Shown here piece after piece: positions 8,554 to 16,707 of a stretch of DNA of 64,000 nucleotides (within the stretch, counting starts at the first letter, position 1; the number at the start of each line of letters is the position of its first letter). The notes below the pieces were generated by a model, which searched no databases, had not been told where the DNA came from, and saw nothing but the letters and a program-made list of their open reading frames with translations. Source of the stretch: Ensifer sp. IC3342 (lineage in GTDB: Bacteria; Pseudomonadota; Alphaproteobacteria; Rhizobiales; Rhizobiaceae); assembly GCF_020193655.1 (NCBI RefSeq), contig NZ_JADYVE010000004.1:487199-551198 (forward strand). The letters run 5' to 3'. Position numbers and translations under genes: made by a program.

Positions 8554-9535
8554 TGCTGGACAGATCCACGCGCTCATTTTCGGTGCGCTCGTACGCTCGC
8601 GCACTTCGGAGAAGAACGCGGCGTCAGTGGCCGACGCACTGGTCGAGGCGGAACTGGCGGGCCAGGGCGGCCACGGCCTGCGCCGTGTCGCCGCCTATGC
8701 CGCACAGGCGAAGGCCGGCAAGGTCGACGGCTTTGCGACACCCACCCTTGAAAAGCCCCGCCCTGCCGTCCTCGCCGTGGATGCCGCCAACGGCTTCGCC
8801 TTCCCGGCGCTCGATCTCGCGGTTGAACCGCTCGGCGAATGCGCCCGCTCGCAGGGCGTTGCGCTCGCTGGTTTCCGCAGGTCGCACCATTGCGGCGTCG
8901 CCGGCGTCGTCGTCGAGCGTTACGCCAGGAACGGACTCGTCGCCCTGATGTTCGCCAACGCCCCGGGCGCGATGGCACCCTGGGACTCCACCCGCCCCTT
9001 GTTCGGCACCAATCCGGTCGCCTTCGCGGCACCGATCGCCGGCGCGGATCCGCTCGTCGTCGACATCTCCCTGTCGAAGGTGGCGCGCGGCAAGATCATG
9101 GCCGCGAACCAGAAGGGCGGCGCCATTCCACCAGATTGGGCTTTCGACGCCGATGGCAAACCAACCACCGATCCGAAAGCGGCTCTTGCGGGAACCATGG
9201 CGCCAGTCGGAGATGCCAAGGGCACGGCGCTTGCGTTGATGGTCGAGTTGCTTGCCGCTGGGCTGACCGGCGCCAACTACGCCTACGAGGCAACATCGTT
9301 CTTCGACGACAAGGGCGCGCCTCCTGGGGTCGGCCAGTTGATTGTCTGCATCGATCCCACGGCTTTCGGCAGCGGCACCCTCGAACGCTTCGCGGCGATG
9401 GCCGACATGGTCTCGGATGCACCGGGTGCGCGCCTTCCCGGCCGCCGCCGCCAGGCCCTGAGGCAGTCCCTGCTCAAAGAAGGAATTCCTGTCGACGAGC
9501 CTTTGATAGCGGAAATCGAATCAATCGGCCGCTGA
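8534..9535 (+). CDS. comC: Ldh/Mdh type-2 family NAD(P) oxidoreductase, probably (R)-sulfolactate dehydrogenase (ComC-like)
   Basis: 333 residues of the malate/L-lactate/ureidoglycolate dehydrogenase family: GGHGLRRVAAYAAQAKAGK, FRRSHHCGVAGVVVERYA, MAPWDSTRPLFGTNPVAFAAP, VDISLSKVARGKI and a C-terminal ALALMVELLAAGLTGANYA. ComC interconverts sulfopyruvate and (R)-sulfolactate, making the isomer SuyAB cleaves. The substrate cannot be told from sequence; the assignment rests on the operon (ATG inside the end of the exporter gene). It may alternatively act on another 2-hydroxy acid. Confidence 0.7.
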   Translation: MSSVTLDAGQIHALIFGALVRSRTSEKNAASVADALVEAELAGQGGHGLRRVAAYAAQAKAGKVDGFATPTLEKPRPAVLAVDAANGFAFPALDLAVEPLGECARSQGVALAGFRRSHHCGVAGVVVERYARNGLVALMFANAPGAMAPWDSTRPLFGTNPVAFAAPIAGADPLVVDISLSKVARGKIMAANQKGGAIPPDWAFDADGKPTTDPKAALAGTMAPVGDAKGTALALMVELLAAGLTGANYAYEATSFFDDKGAPPGVGQLIVCIDPTAFGSGTLERFAAMADMVSDAPGARLPGRRRQALRQSLLKEGIPVDEPLIAEIESIGR

Positions 9536-9560
9536 CCGCGCCACCACGAAGTGAGGAAGA

Positions 9561-10034
9561 TCACACATAGAAACCCAGGCAGAGGATCGAGGCGGCTAAC
9601 ATCGGCAACCGCTGGCTCTTCGCGCGAAACATAACGGCGAACGAGAGTGCTGCGAGGGCAGCAATCGCGGCAGCAAACACGACTCCGGAAGAGAGATATA
9701 GGCCCAAGGCTCCGACAAAAACCGTGGTTCCGACCGTCGTTTCGATGCCGGACCTCCAGTTATGGGGTCTTTCAGCAAAAGCCGTAAGAAACGCGGGGCC
9801 GCTCAATCCCAGAGCAAGCCAAATCAGCGCCGAGGAGAAGTCGAAGAAGTCCAAGCTGCACCCATACCGACTGTAGTCGTTTAAAGGGGAGCAATTTGCG
9901 TGCCAATTTCGAAGCCCGGCGAAATGCATTGCGACAGCGAACGATAATGGCGCAATGCCTACATAGAATTCCGTCCGCGCTATTGCCTCGCCCGATTTAT
10001 AGGCACATAAGCCTCGAAAAATAAGCAGACGCAA
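9561..10034 (-). CDS. hypothetical small membrane protein
   Basis: 157 residues with about four hydrophobic segments (FYVGIAPLSFAVAMHFAG, SALIWLALGLSGPAFL, TVFVGALGLYLSSGVVFAAAIAALAALSF, LPMLAASILCLGF). I do not recognise a family. The open frame begins at a TTG at 10034, only 14 bases from the divergent HPP gene, so a later start is likely and the N-terminus is uncertain. The DNA is slightly richer in A+T than its neighbours, which may hint at transfer. It converges on the comC end with a 25-base gap. Confidence 0.5.
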   Translation of the reverse strand: MRLLIFRGLCAYKSGEAIARTEFYVGIAPLSFAVAMHFAGLRNWHANCSPLNDYSRYGCSLDFFDFSSALIWLALGLSGPAFLTAFAERPHNWRSGIETTVGTTVFVGALGLYLSSGVVFAAAIAALAALSFAVMFRAKSQRLPMLAASILCLGFYV

Positions 10035-10048
10035 TTTGACGCCCCGGA

Positions 10049-11194
10049 ATGACTGTCCAGCCTCCGCCCCACCAAAAATCAGGCTACTTGCCCAAATTTA
10101 AGCTGTTCTCGCCGATCCTGGCGGGCGCAACGCTAAAAGAGCGCTTGATCGGCTGTCTTGGGGCCTTGATCGGGATCTGCCTCACCGGCCTGGTCTGCGG
10201 CTTTGTTTTCGGCGACGATCCCCAGCTGCCGCTGATCGTTGCACCGATTGGCGCCTCGGCGGTCCTGCTCTTTGCCGTTCCGGCCAGTCCGCTTGCGCAG
10301 CCCTGGTCGATCATTGGCGGGAACACGATTTCCGCCCTGATCGGCGTCTCCGTGAGCTGTTTTGTGAAGGATCAGATGCTTGCTATCGGCCTTGCAGTGG
10401 CTCTGGCGATCCTTGCAATGTCGCTCACGCGATCACTTCATCCGCCGGGAGGAGCCTCGGCGCTGACTGCAGTAATCGGTGGCGCCGCGGTCGCACGCGC
10501 CGGTTTTTGGTTCCCATTCATACCGGTGGCTATCAACTCCGTGATCCTCGTCGGTTTGGGCGTGGTGTTTCATCGGTTGGCTCGCCGACAGTATCCTCAT
10601 CGACCGGTAGCTGCGCCGGCAAATACGCATAAGACGGGGGATCCTCCGCCTGCGCTTCGGGTCGGCTTCAATTCCGAGGATATAGATGAGGCCATCGCGC
10701 GCTTGAATGAAACACTTGATATCAGCCGCGAGGATATCGACGCCCTCCTGAGAGAAGTCGAATTGCAGGCCCTTGTCAGGCAGAGGGGAGAGTTGACTTG
10801 TGCCGACATCATGTCCCGCGACGTCGTTACCGTCCCAAGCGACGCGACGACGGACCATGCACGATATCTGTTGTTGAAGCACGACATACGGACACTTCCA
10901 GTTCTCGACGAGAATGAGAAGCTGCAAGGCACGGTCGGCCTGCGAGAGCTAGCCGGCAAAGAACCAGACAGCAACCTGCCGATAACCGTGGCAGCTACCG
11001 CCAAACCGTCCGATCCTGCGATTGGCCTGCTTCCCCGCCTGACGGATGGCAAGACACACGCCGTTGTCATAGTTGATGGCGACGGCAAGGTCGTGGGCAT
11101 CATATCCCAAACCGACCTGCTCGCGACTTTGGCCAAAAGTCTCTCGCAATATGGTCCGTCCGAAATAATGCACGGCAACGGCCAAGGCATCTGA
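10049..11194 (+). CDS. HPP-family membrane protein with C-terminal CBS pair
   Basis: 381 residues. Residues 30-190 form an HPP domain with several membrane helices and the diagnostic LHPPGGASALTAV after GNTISALIGVSVS. A linker follows, then two CBS motifs (CADIMSRDVVTVPSDATTDHA, HDIRTLPVLDE; and a second one ending VVGIISQTDLLATL). HPP-CBS proteins are common in alphaproteobacteria; a nitrite or anion transport role has been proposed for HPP proteins, and CBS pairs usually sense adenosine nucleotides. No partner gene is evident here, so the substrate is unknown. Confidence 0.88.
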   Translation: MTVQPPPHQKSGYLPKFKLFSPILAGATLKERLIGCLGALIGICLTGLVCGFVFGDDPQLPLIVAPIGASAVLLFAVPASPLAQPWSIIGGNTISALIGVSVSCFVKDQMLAIGLAVALAILAMSLTRSLHPPGGASALTAVIGGAAVARAGFWFPFIPVAINSVILVGLGVVFHRLARRQYPHRPVAAPANTHKTGDPPPALRVGFNSEDIDEAIARLNETLDISREDIDALLREVELQALVRQRGELTCADIMSRDVVTVPSDATTDHARYLLLKHDIRTLPVLDENEKLQGTVGLRELAGKEPDSNLPITVAATAKPSDPAIGLLPRLTDGKTHAVVIVDGDGKVVGIISQTDLLATLAKSLSQYGPSEIMHGNGQGI

Positions 11195-11430
11195 GGCCAG
11201 GCCGGGAGACCCCGTCTGCACTGTCGCCACGGCCCAGAAGCGTAGATGGACCCTTACAGTGCGGCGCATCAACGGCAGCGGGGTTGGTATTGCACAAGGA
11301 GGGGGATCATTCGACGTAAAGCGATCAAAAGCGATCACGCGCTCGCCGGCGCGGAGCGCTTGGCACGAGCGGCCTGCATCTCGCCGCCCATTAGGTAGAA
11401 TAGAGACAGCTAGGAGCCAAGGAACCGGGA

Positions 11431-11685
11431 ATGCCGCTGAGCATCAAAGATCCCGAGACGGAACGCCTTGCAAAGGCACTGGCCGAGAAGACTGGTGAAA
11501 CCATCACCATGGCGACCCGGCGCGCACTGGAAGAGCGGCTGCGACGTCTCGCAAACGCGGCAAATCGGGATGTTCTTCTCGAGGAGCTTGCCGCCAGCCG
11601 TAGACTCTGTGGCAAGCTGCCGGTGCTGGACAGCCGCTCCGCCGACGAGATCCTGGGGTATGACGAAAACGGGCTCCCCAACTGA
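11431..11685 (+). CDS. vapB: VapB-type antitoxin (PSK/Rv0623 family)
   Basis: 84 residues: MPLSIKDPETERLAKALAEK at the start (strand-helix DNA-binding arm), TGETITMATRRALEERLRRL, and an acidic tail RSADEILGYDENGLPN that should fill the toxin active site. It neutralises VapC and probably autorepresses the pair. Its TGA overlaps the ATG of vapC by one base (TGATG), the usual coupling for such modules. Upstream, 11195-11430 holds no gene I can support. Confidence 0.88.
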   Translation: MPLSIKDPETERLAKALAEKTGETITMATRRALEERLRRLANAANRDVLLEELAASRRLCGKLPVLDSRSADEILGYDENGLPN

Positions 11686-12527
11686 TGGTCATCGACACGT
11701 CCGCCATCGTTGCGATCGCATTCAACGAGGCGGAAGCGGAAACCTACGAACGGAAAGTCGTCGACGCTCCGCGGCGCTTCATCTCAGCCGCGACAGTCCT
11801 TGAACTCGCCATCGTAATTGAAGCTCGCCTCGGCGAGGCCGGTGCCCCAGAGCTCGACCTGTGGCTCTACAAGGCGGGCGTCGAAATCGTCGCCGTCGAC
11901 GCAGAACAGATCGCCGTGGCAAGGCGGGCTTGGTGCAGCTACGGCAAAGGCCGACATCCGGCAGGTCCGAACTATGGGCACTGTTTCTCCTATGCGCTGG
12001 CCAAAACGCGCAATGAACCGCTGCTCTTCAAAGGCGATGATTTTTCGCGTACTGACATAGAGGCGCATGACAATGCAGCTGCCAACCGTCGGCGGCGCAG
12101 ACAAACTCCTCCACGAGGCCAAGCACGAGCCGCGACGAGCAGCAAGGCTGCTCATCCAACTGCTGTAGCGGCCCTTGGCCGGTTAGCCCTTCTTGGTGCG
12201 AGATTTGGAAGCGGTGCTCCTCTTCGGCTTCGCATCGTCTTGCTTCTTCGTCGCTGCGGATTTCCTCGTTTTCTTCCCTTCGGGCGGTTCCGCGGATACA
12301 ATGGCGTCGCCAGAGAGCGCGCCATTCTCGGGCTCGCCGCCCCGATTGATCCTTGCGGACTGAATCTCTTGCGCCGCCTCGAACCAGTGCTTCAGACCGT
12401 CGCCCTCCGGCCGTCCTGCTTTCTCCCACAGTTCATAGGCCCGCTTCCTGATCAGTTCTTCGCCGTCCGTCTTCATGGCAAACGCTCCTTATCAGCTGAG
12501 GTGGAAATGGCCGGTGGGTGGCCGTGA
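11685..12527 (+). CDS. vapC: VapC-type PIN-domain toxin, frame extended at the C-terminus
   Basis: Residues 1-128 are a complete PIN domain: MVIDTSAIVAIAFNE (first acidic residue), FISAATVLELAIVIEAR, GKGRHPAGPNYGHCFSYALAK and PLLFKGDDFSRTDI, where family members normally end. Metal-dependent RNase, cytoplasmic. One departure: the usual (N/D)FGDCFSYA motif reads NYGHCFSYA, so the conserved Asp is His. The frame does not stop after TDI but runs another 150 residues of Arg/Leu-rich sequence that is the antisense of the DUF2934 gene. The extension is probably not selected; the module may be inactive or decaying. Confidence 0.72.
   Translation: MVIDTSAIVAIAFNEAEAETYERKVVDAPRRFISAATVLELAIVIEARLGEAGAPELDLWLYKAGVEIVAVDAEQIAVARRAWCSYGKGRHPAGPNYGHCFSYALAKTRNEPLLFKGDDFSRTDIEAHDNAAANRRRRRQTPPRGQARAATSSKAAHPTAVAALGRLALLGARFGSGAPLRLRIVLLLRRCGFPRFLPFGRFRGYNGVARERAILGLAAPIDPCGLNLLRRLEPVLQTVALRPSCFLPQFIGPLPDQFFAVRLHGKRSLSAEVEMAGGWP
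12183..12476 (-). CDS. DUF2934-domain small protein
   Basis: 97 residues. Residues 5-36 match DUF2934 (ELIRKRAYELWEKAGRPEG, LKHWFEAAQEI); the tail is long, basic and Lys/Ala/Ser-rich (KKTRKSAATKKQDDAKPKRS), like a disordered histone-tail-like end. The function is unknown; such genes are common on rhizobial replicons and are often linked to stress. It lies antisense to the vapC frame extension and has its own start at 12476. It is the more credible of the two overlapping frames. Confidence 0.8.
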   Translation of the reverse strand: MKTDGEELIRKRAYELWEKAGRPEGDGLKHWFEAAQEIQSARINRGGEPENGALSGDAIVSAEPPEGKKTRKSAATKKQDDAKPKRSTASKSRTKKG

Positions 12528-12717
12528 AGCCTGATGATCGAAGGAGAGTTTAGGCAGAATGCTGCATGCTCGCAATCGCAACACGTTTGCACTTGGTCAC
12601 TTGTTGCAACTCATGAGACGGGACCAGGTGGAAGCTCGCCGTCCGCAGCGCGCAATTTGCGAAGACCTCGCTGTTCGTTGTAAACATTCCGCCGCTCGAT
12701 CTTAAAGGAGACGTGGC

Positions 12718-13110
12718 ATGGACCGATTTACGGGCGGTTGCCTGTGCGGCAATGTCCGGATTGTGGCGTCGGGACGTCCATACCGGGTCGGCCTTTGTCA
12801 CTGTCTCGACTGCCGCAAGCATCATGGTGCCCTTTTTCACGCTTCCGCGATATTCCCTGAGGACGCAGTGACGATCGATGGCGAAACACGCGACTACGCC
12901 GGGCGGTTTTTCTGTCCCCGCTGCGGCTCGCCCGTTTTCGCACGCACCGCAGACGAAATCGAAGTGAACCTGGGATCCCTGGATGCCCCGGACCAACTGA
13001 CGCCAACCTACGAACTGTGGACCGTCCGTCGCGAGTCCTGGTTGCCGCCGTTTCCGCTTACGAGACGGTACGAGCGCGATCGTGACCCCACGAGTCGCTT
13101 CGAGGAGTAG
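12718..13110 (+). CDS. GFA (glutathione-dependent formaldehyde-activating)-like zinc protein
   Basis: 130 residues with the GFA zinc motifs in order: GGCLCGNVRI, LCHCLDCRKHHGA, FCPRCGSPVF, and a C-terminal LWTVRRESWLPPFP. Named for formaldehyde-glutathione adduct formation, but most members of this family have no proven activity. ATG at 12718 with AAGGAGA about 8 bases upstream. The 190 bases before it hold no gene I can see; the convergent regulator gene begins 7 bases after its stop. Confidence 0.88.
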   Translation: MDRFTGGCLCGNVRIVASGRPYRVGLCHCLDCRKHHGALFHASAIFPEDAVTIDGETRDYAGRFFCPRCGSPVFARTADEIEVNLGSLDAPDQLTPTYELWTVRRESWLPPFPLTRRYERDRDPTSRFEE

Positions 13111-13116
13111 GTCGCG

Positions 13117-14634
13117 TCATTCCGGAAGACCGGCCTTGCGGAAGCCATCAACGAAATGCTCAAGCGTCGCCGTGTCGCGGAATGGCTCCGTCGCGGCCCA
13201 GTGGCGGGTTGTGAAATGTGGGTTGCCGACGAGGAACAGTTCGGCCTCTGCGCGTGCCTCGTCGAGCCGGTCCAGCTGGGCAAGGCTTGCCGCCAGGAAA
13301 CGGCGTGAGCTTGTACGATAGGTCTCGTCCCTGCGCAGTGTCTCGACAGCGGCTTCGTATTCGCCGGCCGCATATTGCGCCTGGCCCAGCGCCAGATAGT
13401 ACCAACTTGCCGGAAACGGATTCAGCCGAAACGCCTTGCGAATGTGCTCAAGGCCCTCCTCGACCCGCCCGGCCAGGACCGCGATGTCGGATAATGCCGC
13501 CCAGGCGTCGGCCTCGTTCGGGTCGAGCTCGATCGCCTTGGCGAATTCCGCATCCGCCTCGGCGAAGCTGCGCTCATAGGCAAGCAGATAAGCCAGGACC
13601 CAGTGGCAGCCAGCGTCGCTTTGATCGAGCTCGACGGCTTTGCGCGCCAGTTCCAAGGCAACGCTGCGGTCAGCTTCGGTTGGTCCGCCCGAATGCACCC
13701 ATCCCATCCAGTGATTCATGGCGAGCCAGCGATAGGGCTCGGCATATCCCGGATCGAGCGAAACCGCGCGCGTGAGCATCAGGTGCGCTTCCTGCGCCGA
13801 CTGCGGCGAATCATCCATCAGCTTGCGCGCCCGCACGCAGAGATCGTAAGCCTCGATATTCTTAGGCCGATTGCGCGGCCGCGACGTGCGCAGCCGGCCG
13901 AGAAGCGCCTCCACGATCTTGCCGGCGACCTCGTCCTGAACGGCAAAGATGTCTTCCAGGCTGCGATCGAAGCGTTCCGCCCACAGATGCTCGCCCTTCG
14001 CCGCTTCGACCAGCTGGACGTTGATGCGCACGCGCCCCGCGGCGCGCCTTGCGCTGCCCTCCAGCAGGTAGCGCACGCCAAGGTCCTCAGCGATCGCGCG
14101 CACGTCCATTGCCTTTCCCTTGTAGGCAAAGGCCGAGTTGCGTGCGATGACGAACAGGTCGGAGATCCTGGACAGGTCGGTGATCAGGTCTTCGGTCAAC
14201 CCATCCGCGAAGGATTCCTGCTCGGGATTGTTGCTGACATTCACGAAAGGCAGCACGGCTATCGATGGTTTGCTGGGCAGCGGCAAAGGTCTTCGCTTCG
14301 CGTCACCGAGCTGTTCGACCGCCCCCGTGAAGCGATAGCCGACTCGCGGAACCGTGGAGATCCATTCACCGCCGTCGGCGGCCGGACCAAGTAGCTTGCG
14401 CAGCTGCGCGATCTGGACGGTGAGGTTGCCTTCTTCGACGGCCGTGCCGGGCCACGCGGCGTCCATCAACTCAGCCTTGCCCAGGATTTCGCCGGGCCGC
14501 CCGACGAGCGCCGCAAGCAGCTTCAGCCCGCGATAGCCAACGGCAACGGGATCATCGTTCCGAAGGAGCGTTCCCGCACCCGGATCAAGCACGAACGGAC
14601 CAAAGGCAACGCGCGATCCCTGCATGGGGCGCAT
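13117..14634 (-). CDS. transcriptional regulator: OmpR-type winged helix, TolB-like domain and TPRs
   Basis: 505 residues. Residues 8-105 form an OmpR/CadC-type winged helix (FGPFVLDPGAGTLLRND, GRPGEILGKAELMDAAWPG, VQIAQLRKLLG, ISTVPRVGYRF). Residues 125-245 resemble the TolB N-domain-like region of adenylate-cyclase-associated TPR proteins (PSIAVLPFVNVSNN, FADGLTEDLITDLSRI, YLLEGSARR). The rest is TPR repeats (A-ELDPNEADAWAAL, EEGLEHIRKAFRLNPF). No membrane helix is seen, so it is cytoplasmic. The target is unknown. It is divergent from a DUF1127 gene about 100 bases away, a possible target. Confidence 0.85.
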   Translation of the reverse strand: MRPMQGSRVAFGPFVLDPGAGTLLRNDDPVAVGYRGLKLLAALVGRPGEILGKAELMDAAWPGTAVEEGNLTVQIAQLRKLLGPAADGGEWISTVPRVGYRFTGAVEQLGDAKRRPLPLPSKPSIAVLPFVNVSNNPEQESFADGLTEDLITDLSRISDLFVIARNSAFAYKGKAMDVRAIAEDLGVRYLLEGSARRAAGRVRINVQLVEAAKGEHLWAERFDRSLEDIFAVQDEVAGKIVEALLGRLRTSRPRNRPKNIEAYDLCVRARKLMDDSPQSAQEAHLMLTRAVSLDPGYAEPYRWLAMNHWMGWVHSGGPTEADRSVALELARKAVELDQSDAGCHWVLAYLLAYERSFAEADAEFAKAIELDPNEADAWAALSDIAVLAGRVEEGLEHIRKAFRLNPFPASWYYLALGQAQYAAGEYEAAVETLRRDETYRTSSRRFLAASLAQLDRLDEARAEAELFLVGNPHFTTRHWAATEPFRDTATLEHFVDGFRKAGLPE

Positions 14635-14710
14635 CTATATCCAGTTTGGAAGTTTTTGAGAACTATTTGGAAGGGCTTAATTACGACGCTGCCGGTAGTC
14701 TGCAGAATTC

Positions 14711-14733
14711 AACCTCCAGAACAGATGGAGGTT
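14711..14733 (+). promoter_or_regulatory. hairpin covering the Shine-Dalgarno of the DUF1127 gene
   Basis: AACCTCC at 14711-14717 pairs perfectly with GGAGGTT at 14727-14733, with a 9-base loop between. The right arm is the Shine-Dalgarno of the ATG at 14737, so a folded mRNA hides the ribosome site. Seen directly; regulation by temperature, protein or sRNA is inference. Confidence 0.6.
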
Positions 14734-14736
14734 GCT

Positions 14737-14985
14737 ATGAACGATACTCCCACCTTCGGGTCGGCCGCGCATCAGCCAGCACGGCCGGGAATGCTCACGG
14801 ATGTGTCGCGTCGGCACTACAGCTTGGCGACCCTGCAAAGCATCCTCGCGACCTGGGACGAGCGGATACGCTTCCGCTGGGACCTTGAGCAAAAGGCGAA
14901 GGACAATCCCCATTTGATCGACGATATCGGTCTGACGAAAGATCAGGTCGAGGCAGAGATCGCCAAGCCCTTCTGGCGACGGTAA
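14737..14985 (+). CDS. DUF1127-family small basic protein
   Basis: 82 residues. The C-terminal half is DUF1127/YjiS-like: RHYSLATLQSILATWDERIRFRWDLEQ, HLIDDIGLTKDQVEAEIAKPFWRR. Short DUF1127 proteins of alphaproteobacteria are stress-linked, and some have been shown to influence RNA turnover and phosphate or carbon metabolism. The start at 14737 is chosen because GGAGGT lies 5-6 bases upstream; an in-frame ATG at 14725 would fall inside the SD hairpin. The hairpin suggests post-transcriptional control. Confidence 0.85.
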   Translation: MNDTPTFGSAAHQPARPGMLTDVSRRHYSLATLQSILATWDERIRFRWDLEQKAKDNPHLIDDIGLTKDQVEAEIAKPFWRR

Positions 14986-15017
14986 GGCGAATGCTGACGG
15001 AGCATGCGCCCCCCGTT

Positions 15018-15629
15018 TCACCCTTTCGGCAAACTCGCGACGAAACGATCGAACAAGTCCACATCATAGCGGTGGGCCTTCGTTCCAAGGCAGAGCCCAG
15101 CCGGTAAACCGCCTGGCAACGCCCATTCGACACTGGCGGGTACACAGCCGGCGATCGCCTCATACCAAGCGTGCAATGAAGCCTGCAGCCGCGCATGCAG
15201 GTCAAAATCCGACCGATCGCGCTCTGTGTCTCCGTCTCTTTGCCGGCGGGCGGTCGCCGGATCGATCCTCTTGACAAGGTAGAGATCGGCAAAGCCGAGG
15301 ACTTTGCGCCGAAACGCTTCCCGCGTCTCTTCCAACTGGTAGAGCCAATGCTCCTTGGGTGCCTCGCCGATCCGCCAAAGCCCCCAGATGAAATGCAGCT
15401 TCAGCGGGTCGGTGTCACAAACGGCAATGCCCTGCTCCTCTTCGGTCGCCGGCGCATCCGCCCAGCGCTTTGCATTCCAACCGGTCCACACTTGCGCCGC
15501 CTTCATCGCGTCGGCATTCCTGTCCGGCCGCGGCGACGGATAGCTCTCCCGGACGAGAACCCGCTCGGCATGGTTTCGACACCAGGTCGTCTTTCCCGCA
15601 GCGCTGATGCCTTCTACGACAACGATCAC
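15018..15629 (-). CDS. P-loop nucleoside/nucleotide kinase-like protein
   Basis: About 203 residues from GTG at 15629 (GGAG 6 bases upstream), beginning VIVVVEGISAAGKTTWCRNHAE, a Walker A loop right at the N-terminus. Further on come an acidic CDTDPLKLHFIWGLW stretch and VLGFADLYLVKRIDPATARRQRDGD, like the lid of small kinases. It resembles AAA/thymidylate-kinase-like ATPases but I cannot name a substrate. An upstream ATG at 15698 in the same frame would add 23 residues that look nonhomologous. Confidence 0.72.
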   Translation of the reverse strand: MIVVVEGISAAGKTTWCRNHAERVLVRESYPSPRPDRNADAMKAAQVWTGWNAKRWADAPATEEEQGIAVCDTDPLKLHFIWGLWRIGEAPKEHWLYQLEETREAFRRKVLGFADLYLVKRIDPATARRQRDGDTERDRSDFDLHARLQASLHAWYEAIAGCVPASVEWALPGGLPAGLCLGTKAHRYDVDLFDRFVASLPKG

Positions 15630-15790
15630 GAAACGCTCCAATCCGCACCGCCATTCGCTCTCGGCAAGACCATCTGCATCGGTCCGGTGGCGACGCACTG
15701 CACCACACCCTCCCCCGTCAGATCGCGAATCGTCGAGAACGCCCGCGGGCCGGCGAGGATGGGAACCGGTCCGCCAACCGTCGGGTGCGC

Positions 15791-16558
15791 CTAACGCGCA
15801 CCCATCCGCAACGCGCCGTCGAGGCGGACGACCTCGCCGTTCAGCATGTCGTTCTCGCAGATATGCCGGACGAGCGCCGCATATTCCGCCGGGCGGCCGA
15901 GCCGCGGCGGGAACGGCACGCTCTTGCCGAGCGAATCCTGCACCTCCTGCGGCATGCCGGCCATCATCGGTGTCTCGAAGATGCCCGGTGCGATCGAGAC
16001 GACGCGGATGCCGTAGCGCGCGAGCTCGCGCGCGATCGGCAGCGTCATCGCGACGACCCCGCCCTTCGAGGCAGAATAAGCTGCCTGGCCGATCTGCCCG
16101 TCGAACGCGGCAACAGAGGCCGTGTTGATGATGACTCCGCGGGCGCCGCCGTCATCCGGTTCTTCCTTGGCGATCGCCGCCGCGGCAAGGCGGATCATGT
16201 TGAAGGTGCCGACAAGATTGATGCCGATCGCCCGCGTAAAGCTTTCGAGACGATGCGGCCCGTCGCGCCCGAGCACTTTTTCGCCAGGCGCGATGCCGGC
16301 GCAGTTCACCAGCCCATGGAGATGTCCAAAGCTCTCAAGCGCGACGGCAACCGCCGCCTCGCCCTCCGCCTCGCTCGTCACGTCGGTCGGCACGAAACGT
16401 GCTTTCGCGCCAAGCTCGGAGGCAATCGCCGAGCCCGCGTCGGAATTGATATCGGCGACGACGACCGATGCGCCATCGGCGACAAGGGCGCGTGCGACGG
16501 CGGCTCCGAGCCCCGACCCGCCGCCGGTCACCAGAAAGACCTTGTCCCGGATCAGCAT
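15791..16558 (-). CDS. short-chain dehydrogenase, 3-hydroxyacyl-CoA dehydrogenase type-2-like
   Basis: 255 residues, classical [23 protein letters not shown] (NAD-binding TGxxxGxG), [17 protein letters not shown], the catalytic Ser in [18 protein letters not shown] (YxxxK), and [13 protein letters not shown]. The pattern, including [15 protein letters not shown] and [13 protein letters not shown], is typical of the HSD17B10/3-hydroxy-2-methylbutyryl-CoA dehydrogenase group. NAD-linked oxidation of a short hydroxyacyl-CoA or related alcohol is likely. It lies 150 bases downstream of the sugar operon on the same strand and may or may not belong to it. Confidence 0.85.
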   Translation of the reverse strand: MLIRDKVFLVTGGGSGLGAAVARALVADGASVVVADINSDAGSAIASELGAKARFVPTDVTSEAEGEAAVAVALESFGHLHGLVNCAGIAPGEKVLGRDGPHRLESFTRAIGINLVGTFNMIRLAAAAIAKEEPDDGGARGVIINTASVAAFDGQIGQAAYSASKGGVVAMTLPIARELARYGIRVVSIAPGIFETPMMAGMPQEVQDSLGKSVPFPPRLGRPAEYAALVRHICENDMLNGEVVRLDGALRMGAR

Positions 16559-16707
16559 GGGAATGCTCCCGGAGCCCGGTTGGTCGCGTTCCTCTGCATC
16601 ATAGTTTCCTCCCGTCCGTATCCCGGATCACGCATGTCTCAAACTTGGCGGCGCGGACTATAGCCAGACGCGCCGTCGGACGCGATACCGAAAGGATGCG
16701 GGATCGG

